From JAJFFW01 sp038531315 (lineage in GTDB: Bacteria; Pseudomonadota; Alphaproteobacteria; Caulobacterales; Parvularculaceae): 36,496 nucleotides of DNA. The notes beneath the pieces were generated by a model. It had not been told where the DNA came from and searched no databases. It saw nothing but the letters and a program-made list of their open reading frames with translations. Location: contig JBCBBT010000033.1 in assembly GCA_038531315.1 (NCBI GenBank), positions 1-36,496 of the forward strand, read 5' to 3'. Shown here in pieces: positions 1 to 8,983 of this stretch (the stretch's first letter is position 1; each line of letters starts with the position of its first letter). The position numbers and the translations under genes were made by a program.

Positions 1-249
1 ATCGCCTGCCGCGCGGCGGGCCTTGAGCGCTCGACCTTCGCCAAGATCGTCTTTGGACTGCAGAAAACGCCGGATGAACAAAACAAAGCCCTGCGCATCC
101 TCGACCTCTATTTGAAAATCCCCCAGGAAGCCGCCGAACGCGTGATGCGTTTCTGGCGCGTGCGCGCGCAGTCCGCCGGCGCGGAAGAAGACCGCCGCAA
201 ACAAAAATCCGCCGGCGGGTCATTACGCAAAGCCGCCGCGACCGGGTAA
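1..249 (+). CDS. C-terminal fragment of an unidentified protein, possibly DUF2336
   Basis: The frame is open from the left edge to a TAA at 247-249, giving the last 82 residues of a protein whose start lies outside the window. The fragment is helical and basic. It has a Cys-Arg-Ala-x-Gly-Leu-x-Arg motif near its start, a central amphipathic helix, and a lysine/arginine/alanine-rich tail that is probably disordered. It resembles in pattern the fragment at the right edge (36228-36496): both have an aliphatic-x-Cys-Arg/Lys-x-x-Gly-aliphatic-x-Arg stretch followed by two helices ending in an aromatic Tyr/Phe-Trp pair. The style recalls the C-terminus of DUF2336 proteins of alphaproteobacteria, but I could not confirm this and assign no function. 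It is convergent with the STAND gene, with only 14 bases between the stops. Confidence 0.6.
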   Translation: MACRAAGLERSTFAKIVFGLQKTPDEQNKALRILDLYLKIPQEAAERVMRFWRVRAQSAGAEEDRRKQKSAGGSLRKAAATG

Positions 250-263
250 GCGGCGTTTTTCTT

Positions 264-2915
264 CTAGGCGTCGAGGCCCAAGACTGACCATTCCTTCAGA
301 TAAACCCGCGCTGCGCAATAGACAAAATAGTTCTCAGCTAGGAGTTCTTTCAGAAAATTGCGAGCGTTGGCGACGCCTTTCACACTTAACAACACAGACG
401 AAACGACTGCGGCGGCGAGCGCCCAATCGACTTGGAATCGCGTGTTGGCCGGGCACACAGCGGCAATATTCTTTATTTCTTGATAAAGATGGAATGTCAT
501 CTCTAGGTCAACGGCGCCGCGTTTCTTTATAAGCCACCTCGCTGCTTTTGTTTGTTCAAGCAACAATTCGGTTTGATCCTGATGAGCATTTGCAAGTGTT
601 ATTAAATCGCAATACAGAGTGATTGCTGCCGGCAAATCTGAATCTTTCAGATTGAATAGAGTATTGAAAGCCGCTTGCGCTTGTTTCAACCGCAACTCCG
701 GCTCGTCAGAGTTCGTAACAGCGAGTCGCTTGAGATCCTCGTATACGACACGCGCCGCTAATATGTCGGTTGCTGCGAGAGCATTCAATAAACTTGCGCC
801 CGCCTCCGCTTGCCTCAACCGGAGTTCCGGTTCATGATCATAATCCGCAGAGAGTTCAACTACCTCCTTGTAAAGAGCGTATGCCGATTTACGACCTAGA
901 AAGTCTGGTTTCATTAACAGAGTTACCGCCGCCTTGGCACGGTTGAGACGCAATTCGGGGTCGCTTGGATTATCTTCTGATAGCCGTATCAATTTCTTAT
1001 ATAGTTCGAAGGTTACGTGATTGCGTTGTTTCTGATTAATATATTTTGCATTGACGATTACGAAAATAATATTCGTGATTGCACGCGCCGCAAGGTTACG
1101 CGTAATTCTGTCTTTTCCTTGCAAGTGAATATCGGCTTTTTCGCTTTCTGTCAGGAACACAGTAGGGGGATAATCACGACCAGAAATAATGTAGTAATTC
1201 AGTGCTGCAATGACTGGTGCAAGACAGCCGCCCTCACCAAACGCAGGATCGTCTGGAAAATCCATCCGCATACGCATGACAGATTCGATGGTTCGGTCGG
1301 CGTCCTGATGCGCGGCGGCGTCGAGCATCACCCGGGCAAGCGGCCCCTCGCCCCATTGCGCCAGCAGATCGAGAACGAACCGTTCGCCGAGCAAATCGGG
1401 TTCCATCGACGGAACGCCCGCGCCCCTTTTCCCGAGGATGGCGCGCAGCCTCTCTACGGTATCGACAATATGCCACGCCGGGAACGCATCTTTATATTGC
1501 GTACAAAGCGTTTTAACCGCGTCTTCCGACAGGCCGCCGCACAGGGTCGCCACGCCGGCGAGCGCCTTGTAACACGACTTGTCGCCTTCCGAGCCCTTAA
1601 AATCAGCCCACCAATAGCGGGCTTCGTCGCGCTTCAGCACGTCTTCAACAAGTCTCTCGCGATCCCACTGGCGCGGCGCATTCTCGCGCGCCAGCGCTTC
1701 AGCAAGATAGGCGGCAAAGAGCGGACGCCTTTTCGGGTCGATCTCTTCCAGCCGCGCGAGCGTTGCCGTTTTATCGGGTAAGGGCCGTTCTGATTTTTCA
1801 AAGAAATATTCAAATATGCGCCAGGGGTCGTCGATTGGGTCCAGCAAAAGGTCAGTTGCTTCGCAACGTTCGGCTTTTCTCCCGTCGACGCCTTCGAGGA
1901 TTTGCCGCCGCCATAGGCTGTCGTCATCATTCGTGCGTTCAAGCAAGAGCACGCGGACCGGCATTTCGAGTTCATCCGCCCTTGAGGCCAATAACCGAAT
2001 AAGGTCGGCGACTTTGTCCGGATCGGCGGCGGGATAATCGATCACCAGAAAATGGGGCGTTGCGGGACGCCATCGGCTCCAGTCGGGTTGCACGGCGCTG
2101 CGTTGCAGGAACCCGCAGTCCCAACCGCCGGCTTTTTTCAGACAATATTCAAGCGCGAGACGGCTTTTGCCGGCGCCGCCGTCGCCATGCATGACCATCC
2201 AGGAAAAATTCTTGTCGTCGTCCAAAAACGCATGCAGCGCCGCGAACGCGTTCGGGCGCTCGATAAACGGGATCATCCGGGTCTCAAAGACGAACCGATC
2301 ACGCTCGTCATACCCGGTAAAACTGAAATCCCTGAAGACTGGCGGCGGGTTGAGAAGATCGTCGAAGCGTTGGCGGAATTGACTCAGTTCCGTGAGGATC
2401 TGGTCAGCCGCATGCATGGTCGCAGCCTGCGCACGCAACGGCGCAGGCAGCGCGGCCATCAGATCAGCGCCGCCGGCATTGAGCGCCGCGGCCTGATCCG
2501 CAAATGCGCGTTGGGCCTCAACGTTTCGGTCAAACGTCGCGAGAAACTTTCTGAAGCCCTGATAGATGTCACGCCCGATGCCCCGCTCGATGAAAAAAGC
2601 GGCCAGATATTGCGCCGCTTTTTCACCGCCGATTTTGCCGGCGCGCACACCAGCCATGGCGAACAGACGAACGCCGTATTTCGCGAGCAATTCCGGACAG
2701 CCGGTTTCCTTATGAATCGTTGTGGCGATCGCCGCCTGTTGCTGCTTGTCGTTCAGCGTCTCTTTCAGGCCATCTTCAATGACGGCGAGGAGAAGCGCTG
2801 CCAGAACGTTTTTGTCAGCTGGAATCTCCGCCGGCAGCGTATTGAACGCGCCAAGCGTAGAATCGACGGCGATCAAAGCCCCCTCATCGGGGTTTTCAGT
2901 TTGCTCCGGCGTCAT
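264..2915 (-). CDS. STAND-type P-loop ATPase with five 43-residue C-terminal repeats
   Basis: The 883-residue protein has a STAND/AP-ATPase layout. Residues 1-190 form an alpha-helical N-terminal domain I do not recognise. The P-loop GDGGAGKS is at 244-251, and a Walker B strand ending in Asp-Tyr (FLVIDYPA) is at 289-296. A helical middle part spans about 300-630. Residues 637-852 are five tandem repeats of almost exactly 43 residues, each starting with a [L/V]Y pair and most carrying a PELRL-type core, as in TPR-like STAND sensor arms. Such proteins are molecular switches in which the repeats sense a ligand and the N-terminal domain signals; many act in defence against phages, which is inference here. 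No transmembrane segment or signal peptide is seen. The start at 2915 has no good Shine-Dalgarno. The repeat half is far poorer in GC than the ATPase half. It lies 69 bp downstream of the symporter and may be read from it. Confidence 0.85.
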   Translation of the reverse strand: MTPEQTENPDEGALIAVDSTLGAFNTLPAEIPADKNVLAALLLAVIEDGLKETLNDKQQQAAIATTIHKETGCPELLAKYGVRLFAMAGVRAGKIGGEKAAQYLAAFFIERGIGRDIYQGFRKFLATFDRNVEAQRAFADQAAALNAGGADLMAALPAPLRAQAATMHAADQILTELSQFRQRFDDLLNPPPVFRDFSFTGYDERDRFVFETRMIPFIERPNAFAALHAFLDDDKNFSWMVMHGDGGAGKSRLALEYCLKKAGGWDCGFLQRSAVQPDWSRWRPATPHFLVIDYPAADPDKVADLIRLLASRADELEMPVRVLLLERTNDDDSLWRRQILEGVDGRKAERCEATDLLLDPIDDPWRIFEYFFEKSERPLPDKTATLARLEEIDPKRRPLFAAYLAEALARENAPRQWDRERLVEDVLKRDEARYWWADFKGSEGDKSCYKALAGVATLCGGLSEDAVKTLCTQYKDAFPAWHIVDTVERLRAILGKRGAGVPSMEPDLLGERFVLDLLAQWGEGPLARVMLDAAAHQDADRTIESVMRMRMDFPDDPAFGEGGCLAPVIAALNYYIISGRDYPPTVFLTESEKADIHLQGKDRITRNLAARAITNIIFVIVNAKYINQKQRNHVTFELYKKLIRLSEDNPSDPELRLNRAKAAVTLLMKPDFLGRKSAYALYKEVVELSADYDHEPELRLRQAEAGASLLNALAATDILAARVVYEDLKRLAVTNSDEPELRLKQAQAAFNTLFNLKDSDLPAAITLYCDLITLANAHQDQTELLLEQTKAARWLIKKRGAVDLEMTFHLYQEIKNIAAVCPANTRFQVDWALAAAVVSSVLLSVKGVANARNFLKELLAENYFVYCAARVYLKEWSVLGLDA

Positions 2916-2984
2916 TTCATTGCATCACGCATTGCCCAATACTTCACTATGGGCCTACGCGACAGAAAACAACCGCGTTTTACT

Positions 2985-4412
2985 TCACGCCCTTTGCAAC
3001 GCGGTGAACTTGGCGTTGTTGCCGAAGATGAGGGCGTTGGTGAGGAGTGCGAACGCGATCGAGAAGATCAGCGTCACGAACATGGCGTGGATGTAGTGGA
3101 ACGGCGTCCACACGAAACTCAAAAACGCATAGGTCGCAACGCCAAAGACGACGCCGAGGATGGCGGCTTTGGCGTCGACATTTTTAAACGCGAGCCCGAC
3201 GATAAAGGCCGACAGGATCGGCATAGAGAGCAGCCCGTATAGTTGTTGCACCGTGTTGATGATGCTTTCCTGCGTCATGAAGAACGGCACAATCGCAATC
3301 GCAAGAACGGTCATCAGTCCACAAACGATACCGCTCATCAGAGGCACGCGCTTGACGTCGCCGATATAGGCGTTGTGGATATCGCAGACATAGAGCGCCG
3401 CCGACGCATTGAGGATCGAGTTAAATGTCGTCAGGACCGCCGCGGCGATCCCCGCCGCAAAGGCGCCTGAGAGCCACGCCGGCAAGACGTCGCCGACGAT
3501 CTGGCCGTACGCGGCGTCATTGACGTCGCCGTAAAGCTTGAACGCGACAACGCCGGGCACGGTGACGATGACGGGCACGATCAGAAGACGGATGGCGGCG
3601 GCGGTGATGACGCCCTTTTGCGCTTCCTTGATGTCGGGCGCGGCCATGGCGCGCTGGGTGATTGTCTGGTTGGTCGACCAGTAAAAGGTCTGGATAAAGA
3701 TCATGCCCGTCAACAGCGTGTGCCACGGGATTGGCGAGTCTTTATCGCCGATCATGGTGAGGCGCTCGGCCGGAATGCCTGAGAAATCGAAGTCAATCGC
3801 CTTCAGCGCCAGATAAACAACCAGGAGCGCCAGCGATAAAATCAGGACGCCGCTATAAGTGTCGGATACCGCAACGGCGCGCAGCCCGCCGAGAATGGCG
3901 TACGCCGCGCCGACAATTGCAAACGTCACGGCGATCGCCATCAGCGGAATGTCCATCTGGGTCATGGACAGCAAGAACAGCGACCCGCCATAGAGGATCG
4001 CCGGGAGGAAAATAAAAAGATTGCCGAACAGAAACAGCACCGAAATCAGCGCCCGGATGTGTTTGTCGTTGAACTTTTTCTGGAGGAGTTCCGTCGTCGT
4101 CGTACAGTTATTGCGGTAATAGATCGGCAAAAACACGAAGGCCAGAATGAAGAGCCCGGCGACGGCGGCGAGCTCCCACCAGGCCAGCAGCAGCATCTGG
4201 TTGCCATTCATGCCGATCAGCTGATCGGTCGATAAATTCGTCAACGTGATGGAGCCGGCGATGAAGTACCAGGACAAACCGCCATTGGCCAGAAAATAGT
4301 CGTGCTCGGAGCTTTTGTCGCCGGCGGCGGCCTGTTTGCAATGGAACCAGGTCGCAAGCCCGATCAGCGCCGACAGGGCGAGGAAAATTGTTATCTGCAT
4401 CGGGTTGGCCAT
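2985..4412 (-). CDS. SSS/SGLT-family sodium:sugar symporter
   Basis: This 475-residue polytopic membrane protein belongs to the sodium:solute symporter family, closest in pattern to bacterial Na+/galactose transporters. Visible family marks are the discontinuous first core helix with NLSTDQLIGMNG, the TNQTITQRAMAA stretch after the middle helices, and AAAVLTTFNSILNAS, where a Thr pair sits at the Na2-site position usually filled by two Ser. It should use the inward sodium gradient to carry a sugar across the inner membrane. It lies downstream of the TonB receptor gene on the same strand, separated by a terminator-like hairpin, so it probably also has its own promoter in 4413-4520. Galactose or an alpha-galactoside is the likely substrate from context. 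It is somewhat shorter than eukaryotic SGLTs. Confidence 0.9.
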   Translation of the reverse strand: MANPMQITIFLALSALIGLATWFHCKQAAAGDKSSEHDYFLANGGLSWYFIAGSITLTNLSTDQLIGMNGNQMLLLAWWELAAVAGLFILAFVFLPIYYRNNCTTTTELLQKKFNDKHIRALISVLFLFGNLFIFLPAILYGGSLFLLSMTQMDIPLMAIAVTFAIVGAAYAILGGLRAVAVSDTYSGVLILSLALLVVYLALKAIDFDFSGIPAERLTMIGDKDSPIPWHTLLTGMIFIQTFYWSTNQTITQRAMAAPDIKEAQKGVITAAAIRLLIVPVIVTVPGVVAFKLYGDVNDAAYGQIVGDVLPAWLSGAFAAGIAAAVLTTFNSILNASAALYVCDIHNAYIGDVKRVPLMSGIVCGLMTVLAIAIVPFFMTQESIINTVQQLYGLLSMPILSAFIVGLAFKNVDAKAAILGVVFGVATYAFLSFVWTPFHYIHAMFVTLIFSIAFALLTNALIFGNNAKFTALQRA

Positions 4413-4527
4413 GGCGTGTCCTCGGTGATTTCCGCGAATTTTTGTTGTTGGCTGACAGCGTCGAATAAATCGCGGCCAGGCTCAAGGGCGGCGTCTGCGT
4501 CCAGTTGTGCGGGCGATTCAAACAAAT

Positions 4528-4555
4528 GGGCGATGCGAGTGACCCCGCATCGCCC
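4528..4555 (-). terminator. Terminator-like hairpin after the TonB receptor gene
   Basis: Perfect 10-bp inverted repeat (GGGCGATGCG at 4528-4537 and its complement at 4546-4555) with an 8-base loop. Read on the - strand it is followed by ATTTGTTTG, a moderately T-rich tail. It lies 91 bp past the receptor stop and about 115 bp before the symporter start, so it could partly uncouple the two genes. Between it and the receptor stop are three imperfect copies of TTCAGTATCGCGGCC (about 4590-4632). Confidence 0.6.
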
Positions 4556-4646
4556 TGACTGCAAGAACGTTCGGGAGGGATACGTTCTTCAGTATTGCGG
4601 CCTTCAGTATCGCGGCCTTCCCTATCGCCGCACCCCCGCCGCAGGC

Positions 4647-7529
4647 CTAGAACGACGCGCGCACGCCAAACTGGAAGCGCGCGCCGGTGTCCGTCAAGGT
4701 CAGGAACCGGTTGCGAAACCGGGAGAAGTCCCGCGTCTCGGCGCTCGTTAAGTTGATGCCTTCCGCAAAGAGCTGGAAGTTATCGTTGATCGCGTAGGAG
4801 GCTGCGAAATCGAGCTGACCAAACGCTTCGCGCTCTTGCGGCTCGGAAAAGAACGAGAAGCACTGGAACAGGAACTCGTCGCGGAAATTGTACGACAGGC
4901 GCACCGACAACGGACCTTTTTCGTAAAAGCCGGTGGCGTTGAAGGAGTGCGGCGACAAACCGTTATAGTCACAGTCGGCGACCGCCGTTCCTTCTTCGCG
5001 GTCAATGTCGCTTGAGACATAAGTGTAGTTGAGCGCCGTACCGAGACCGTCAAACGGCGACGGCAATTCGGCGAAGGTCTTCTGGAACGCCACTTCGACG
5101 CCGGTGATCGAGCCGGTCTCGCCGTTGCGGTCGCGGGTGTCCTGGAAGGTCACATCGACAATTTCATCCATTGTTCGCCCGCCATTGCCAGCCGGGAACA
5201 GGATCGGGCTGACGACAGGCAATGTCTGGGACTCAAGGAAATTGTCGAAGGATTTATGGAAACCGGCGATCGAGAAGTAGCTGACGTCGTCGATATACCA
5301 CTCGAACGAGATGTCGTAGTTCGTCGATTCAAACGCTTCGAGGAACGGATTGCCGCCGGTTGACGTCGGCGCGTTCGACCGTCCGCCGAACTCGTTGTTG
5401 GTGCCGAGCGCGGTCAGCGTCGGGCGCGTTACCGTCTGCGACCACGCAAGGCGCACCACGGTGTTATCGGTCGGCTCCAGCTTAAGGTTAATCGACGGCA
5501 GGAAGTTGTTGTAGGAGTTGTCTACCGAAACGTCCGTTGTCGGACCGAAGATGACCTCAAGCTGCGTGTCGCCCATGGTCTCGCGGAACTGGACGACGGG
5601 CGCCTGAACGCCGGTCGATGTGGTTTCGGTGAAATCAACCCGCAGGCCGATATTGGCGCTGAAAGGAATGCTGCCGAGCTCGCCGGCCCATTCGGTGTTG
5701 AAATATGTCGAGAAGACATCTTCTTCAACGTCGAAACTGCCGGACGGGTTAGAGCTCGGCGTGTAAATCCCGAAAACCGGATCGAGGCCCGGTTGCGCCG
5801 CATAGGCGAGAAGGTTCGCGGTATTGCCGCCGGTACGGTCGGGATTGGAGATGTTCGCCGGATCGTTCAAAACCCGGAACGCATCTTCAAACGACGCCGT
5901 CAGGATCGTCGGCGGTACGGTCTCTGCGCCCGGCACGCCGTCAAGGAAGCCGTCGAACGAAAACTCGCTGAGGATCGATGTGTCGAACGGCACCGTGTAG
6001 CCGCAATAGGCGCAGAAAATTTGCGCGGCGGAAATATCGGCAAATCCCGGCGCTGCGAAGTTGTCAAACAGGTTCAGCGTTTTGCGGCGGTCCGTATACT
6101 GCATGCCGACGGAGGCGCCCTTGAAAATTCCGCGGTCGGCGGTCCAGTCGACGCCGCCGCGCACTTCGACGACATCGTCTTCAAGGTCTTCGCGGCGCAC
6201 ATTGACAAAGTGCAGCCGCTGGATCGACGTATCGGTCAGCCCCGCAAGATTGGTGATCGTTGAAATGCCGTCATCGTTCGGCAACTCGATCAGCGGCGAT
6301 GTCGGGGCCAGCGCGCCGAGCACGACAAACGGATTGGTTTCATCGCGGGTGGCGCGCGAGATTGATCCGTCGACGAACGCTTTGACATCGTCATTGATGT
6401 CCCATTCGACATTGGCGCCAAACTGGTAGGTTTCCGCCAGCCGGCTGTCGGAGGTGATGACATTGTCGTTTTGCGACAGACCGACCGCGCCCGCGATCGC
6501 CGGGTTGCGGTTCTGGAAGTCGATGCTCGGACGACTGAACGAAACGACCGTGCCGTTTTCGTCAATCACCGGATCGATAAAGGGCGGGCTGAAAAAGCCT
6601 GAGAACTGCGTTGCAAAGGAATCGATGTCAAAGCGCGAATAGATCGCGTCGACGGTCAGCGTCAGGGCGTCGGACGGGCGCGCCTGAATGGCGCCGTTGA
6701 TCGTGAACCGTTCGCGATCCTGTTCATCGCGGCTGAAGACGGTTTGCTGTTGAACCCGTGATGTGGGGCTTGGCACGATCGCCGTCGCGTCGAGACCGGT
6801 CGAGCTTTCCGGGGCGTCGACAATAATATCGCCGGGGTTCACCGCACCGTCGCGCAGCGCAAAACCGTTGGTGAAGGCGCTGTCGATTTGGGTTTTCCGG
6901 TTCGAATAGGAAACCCCGATGAGCCCGCCGAGCGTGGTGTCGTCGTTGGTCCATGAGGCGACGCCGGTGACGACGGGGCTGACTTCATCGCGCAAGCCTT
7001 CATAAAGGCCCGCCGCGGAAAGCGTAAAATGCGTGCCGGGGCGGTCAAACGGGCGCGCCGTGACGACATTGACAACCGAGCCGATGCCGCCCGACTGGAG
7101 GTTTGGCGTTGCAGTTTTAAAGACTTCCGCCCGCTGAATGATATCTGCGGACAAGACGTCGAAAGAAAACTCACGGCCGTCATTGTCGGTCGCAATGGTG
7201 CGGCCGTTCAAAAGAACGTAGTTGAATTCCGGACCCAGGCCGCGAACCGTGATGAACTGGCCTTCGCCGCCCGACCGGTCGATGGCGACGCCGGTGATCC
7301 GCTGCAGGGCTTCGGCGACGTTCGTATCGGGAAACTTGCCGACATCTTCTGCGGACACCGCATCGACCACCTGGTCGGCGTCGCGTTTCAGATCGAGCGA
7401 TTGTTTCAGGCTGTTCCTGATCCCGGTGACGACGATCTCGTCGCCTTCCTGCGCCACGGCGATGGATGACACGGGCGCCGCCGCAACCACGGCCGCCGAC
7501 CCAAGCAGCAATCCCCTCAAATATCTCAT
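4647..7529 (-). CDS. TonB-dependent outer-membrane receptor, probably for galactosides
   Basis: A 960-residue TonB-dependent receptor. It has a signal peptide (a hydrophobic stretch after MRYLRG, ending around VAQ), then a Ton-box-like DEIVVTGIR. A plug domain covers about residues 50-170 with the typical VAEALQRITGVAI and ITVRGLGP stretches. A long beta-barrel follows and ends in aromatic Phe after Ala-Ser, the usual outer-membrane C-terminus. It fits the large Caulobacter/Xanthomonas-type receptor family (TIGR01782 style) that imports carbohydrates through the outer membrane using TonB energy. I chose the ATG at 7529 because AGGAGGAAAGC lies directly before it and the signal peptide begins there; the frame is open further upstream to 7724, but that extension is basic and lacks a ribosome site. 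Its place beside the AraC regulator and the alpha-galactosidase operon points to alpha-galactosides. Confidence 0.93.
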   Translation of the reverse strand: MRYLRGLLLGSAAVVAAAPVSSIAVAQEGDEIVVTGIRNSLKQSLDLKRDADQVVDAVSAEDVGKFPDTNVAEALQRITGVAIDRSGGEGQFITVRGLGPEFNYVLLNGRTIATDNDGREFSFDVLSADIIQRAEVFKTATPNLQSGGIGSVVNVVTARPFDRPGTHFTLSAAGLYEGLRDEVSPVVTGVASWTNDDTTLGGLIGVSYSNRKTQIDSAFTNGFALRDGAVNPGDIIVDAPESSTGLDATAIVPSPTSRVQQQTVFSRDEQDRERFTINGAIQARPSDALTLTVDAIYSRFDIDSFATQFSGFFSPPFIDPVIDENGTVVSFSRPSIDFQNRNPAIAGAVGLSQNDNVITSDSRLAETYQFGANVEWDINDDVKAFVDGSISRATRDETNPFVVLGALAPTSPLIELPNDDGISTITNLAGLTDTSIQRLHFVNVRREDLEDDVVEVRGGVDWTADRGIFKGASVGMQYTDRRKTLNLFDNFAAPGFADISAAQIFCAYCGYTVPFDTSILSEFSFDGFLDGVPGAETVPPTILTASFEDAFRVLNDPANISNPDRTGGNTANLLAYAAQPGLDPVFGIYTPSSNPSGSFDVEEDVFSTYFNTEWAGELGSIPFSANIGLRVDFTETTSTGVQAPVVQFRETMGDTQLEVIFGPTTDVSVDNSYNNFLPSINLKLEPTDNTVVRLAWSQTVTRPTLTALGTNNEFGGRSNAPTSTGGNPFLEAFESTNYDISFEWYIDDVSYFSIAGFHKSFDNFLESQTLPVVSPILFPAGNGGRTMDEIVDVTFQDTRDRNGETGSITGVEVAFQKTFAELPSPFDGLGTALNYTYVSSDIDREEGTAVADCDYNGLSPHSFNATGFYEKGPLSVRLSYNFRDEFLFQCFSFFSEPQEREAFGQLDFAASYAINDNFQLFAEGINLTSAETRDFSRFRNRFLTLTDTGARFQFGVRASF

Positions 7530-7816
7530 GCTTTCCTCCTGTGTACTGATCTCTTTTCGACGATTTGGTGTGCGATCCGCCGACCCGGACTTTGCTGCGA
7601 TGCAACGAAAATTTCGCCTGTAGTGGGGTCGGCAAACCTCCCTCGCCGTTGCCTTTACAATCTTGTCATGCACGATCTTCTGAACGCCCGTCCGGATTGA
7701 CCATGGGGCAAATGGGGCGTGCATGTGTTTTTTGGTAAATGAAAAGTGAAGGGCCGGCGCGCGTTCTTTTCAGCGCGGGAACGCATCAGCGTTGAATATT
7801 TTTGTGTAACAAGGCC
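7530..7816. other. Intergenic region upstream of the receptor gene
   Basis: 287 bp between the AraC stop and the receptor start. It holds the receptor's AGGAGG ribosome site (about 7535-7540) and presumably its promoter. I saw no convincing sigma-70 pair, hairpin or extra gene. The stretch 7725-7816 is AT-richer than its surroundings and is the likeliest place for regulator binding. Confidence 0.4.
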
Positions 7817-8650
7817 TTAGCGGCGAGACGAAAGCCGCGCCCGATATTCGCTTGGGGACCAGCCGATGGTTTTGCGGAACTGTTTCGAGAAATGGTACTC
7901 ATCGCAATAGCCGAGCGTCGTTGCGATCGTCTTCAAGGTGGCCGGTCCTTCCGACAACATGCGGCAGGCTTCTTCCATGGTGACGGCGGTGCGGTATTTG
8001 CCGGGCGCCATGCCGGAGAGTTTTCGAAATCGTTTGCGAAACACTTCGTAGGCGACGCCGAGCGCGCCGGCGGCGTCATGGGGCGTCGCGCTCGCCCGCA
8101 GCGCCGCCTTGGCGTCCTGCAGCCAGATAATGTCAGTTTCGAAATCCTCGCGCGCCGCATGTTGGATCTCCGCCAACAGCGCTTGCAGACGAATGGCCTC
8201 CTCAAGCATTTTTACCGGGTCGCCCTGATTGTTTTCACCGATCGCTTTCTTGATCCGGTCGATCCAGAATTCCTTCGGTTGCAGATGAATAACCGGCTTG
8301 GCCGGATCCAGGCAGGATTGCGCGCGCCACAAATCAAACACCGGCCCCTCAAACACGAGATAGATCTCGTCCCAGCGTCCCGCCTCTCCCGGACCGTACC
8401 AATGCTCAAGCCCCGGATAGACCAAAATGGCGTCGCCCGGCCCCACTTCGAGGCGCAGGCCGGTCTCATCTTCATAAGCCCCGCCGCCGTCCAAAACATA
8501 CACCAGCGTAAAATGCGGCAGGATGCGCGTCGGCGTCAGAACGCCGACGCTGTCTTTCAGGTGACACGCGATCCGAATGCCCCCGAGCGGCGAAATCGCC
8601 AAATTCTGGACGAAAAACGTATGTTGCGTGCGGCGTGAATCCATGATCAT
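7817..8650 (-). CDS. AraC-family transcriptional regulator of the galactoside locus
   Basis: A 277-residue regulator. Residues about 1-130 form a cupin-like sugar-sensing domain with the LVYVLDGGGAYED and VGPGDAILVYPGLEHWY pattern of AraC arms. Residues about 175-277 hold two helix-turn-helix units, with the family signature around LGYCDEYHFSKQFRKTIGWS followed by PSEYR. I place the start at 8650 rather than the ATG at 8674, because AGGA lies at 8659-8662 with an 8-base spacer, whereas nothing usable precedes 8674. It sits between the receptor gene and the divergent alpha-galactosidase operon, so it probably controls both in response to galactose or a galactoside. Which sugar it binds cannot be read from the sequence. 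Confidence 0.9.
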   Translation of the reverse strand: MIMDSRRTQHTFFVQNLAISPLGGIRIACHLKDSVGVLTPTRILPHFTLVYVLDGGGAYEDETGLRLEVGPGDAILVYPGLEHWYGPGEAGRWDEIYLVFEGPVFDLWRAQSCLDPAKPVIHLQPKEFWIDRIKKAIGENNQGDPVKMLEEAIRLQALLAEIQHAAREDFETDIIWLQDAKAALRASATPHDAAGALGVAYEVFRKRFRKLSGMAPGKYRTAVTMEEACRMLSEGPATLKTIATTLGYCDEYHFSKQFRKTIGWSPSEYRARLSSRR

Positions 8651-8983
8651 GACGCGTATCCTGTTGCACTGCATCGCGGAGACGGACCCCTGGTGACGGC
8701 CCCTGGCGACGGCTCTTGCCTTATACCAAAAGGCACATCAAAGTCCCAAAACAGACCTTCACAGGTTTGCGCAATATGGCGACCCTTCGCTTTCGAATAA
8801 GGCGACTTGGCCGAGGGTTTAGGGCCCAGGGTTTAGGACCCAGGGTTCAGGACGTTGGGTTAAGGACCTTGGGTTAAGGGCGCGCAGGCTGCAGGGTACG
8901 GTGGGTTCACGGAGAGCAGCGCGCCCGCAGCGGCCAGCAATTTGCGTCGGCGACGCCAACCAAGAAGAGACACCGGATCAATC
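8651..8983. promoter_or_regulatory. Divergent regulatory region between araC-type gene and alpha-galactosidase
   Basis: 333 bp between two divergent starts. It contains three short imperfect repeats beginning GACGG (8681-8720) and a direct repeat AATATGGCGAC / AATAAGGCGAC at 8773-8783 and 8796-8806, starts 23 bp apart, which could be AraC-type half sites. The heptamer array at 8815-8877 is listed separately. No clear sigma-70 promoter could be assigned. Binding roles are inference. Confidence 0.45.
8815..8877 (+). repeat. Nine tandem G-rich heptamers upstream of alpha-galactosidase
   Basis: Nine consecutive 7-bp units alternate between a GGGTTNA type (GGGTTTA, GGGTTCA, GGGTTAA) and a GGNC/GGAC type (GGGCCCA, GGACCCA, GGACGTT, GGACCTT), and the run ends with GGG. 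Equivalently it is about four and a half copies of a 14-bp unit. The + strand carries six GGG runs, so a G-quadruplex is possible. It lies about 107 bp before the alpha-galactosidase start. Confidence 0.8.

Noticed and set aside
2052..3242. Long + strand frame of 396 codons opposite the STAND and symporter genes
   Set aside because: It spans the antisense of two genes on the other strand and is rich in Arg/His/Gln, as GC-rich shadow frames are; both opposite genes have clear domains.
7530..7724. Upstream 65-residue extension of the TonB receptor
   Set aside because: No ribosome site, basic non-conserved sequence, and the signal peptide with AGGAGG begins at 7529.
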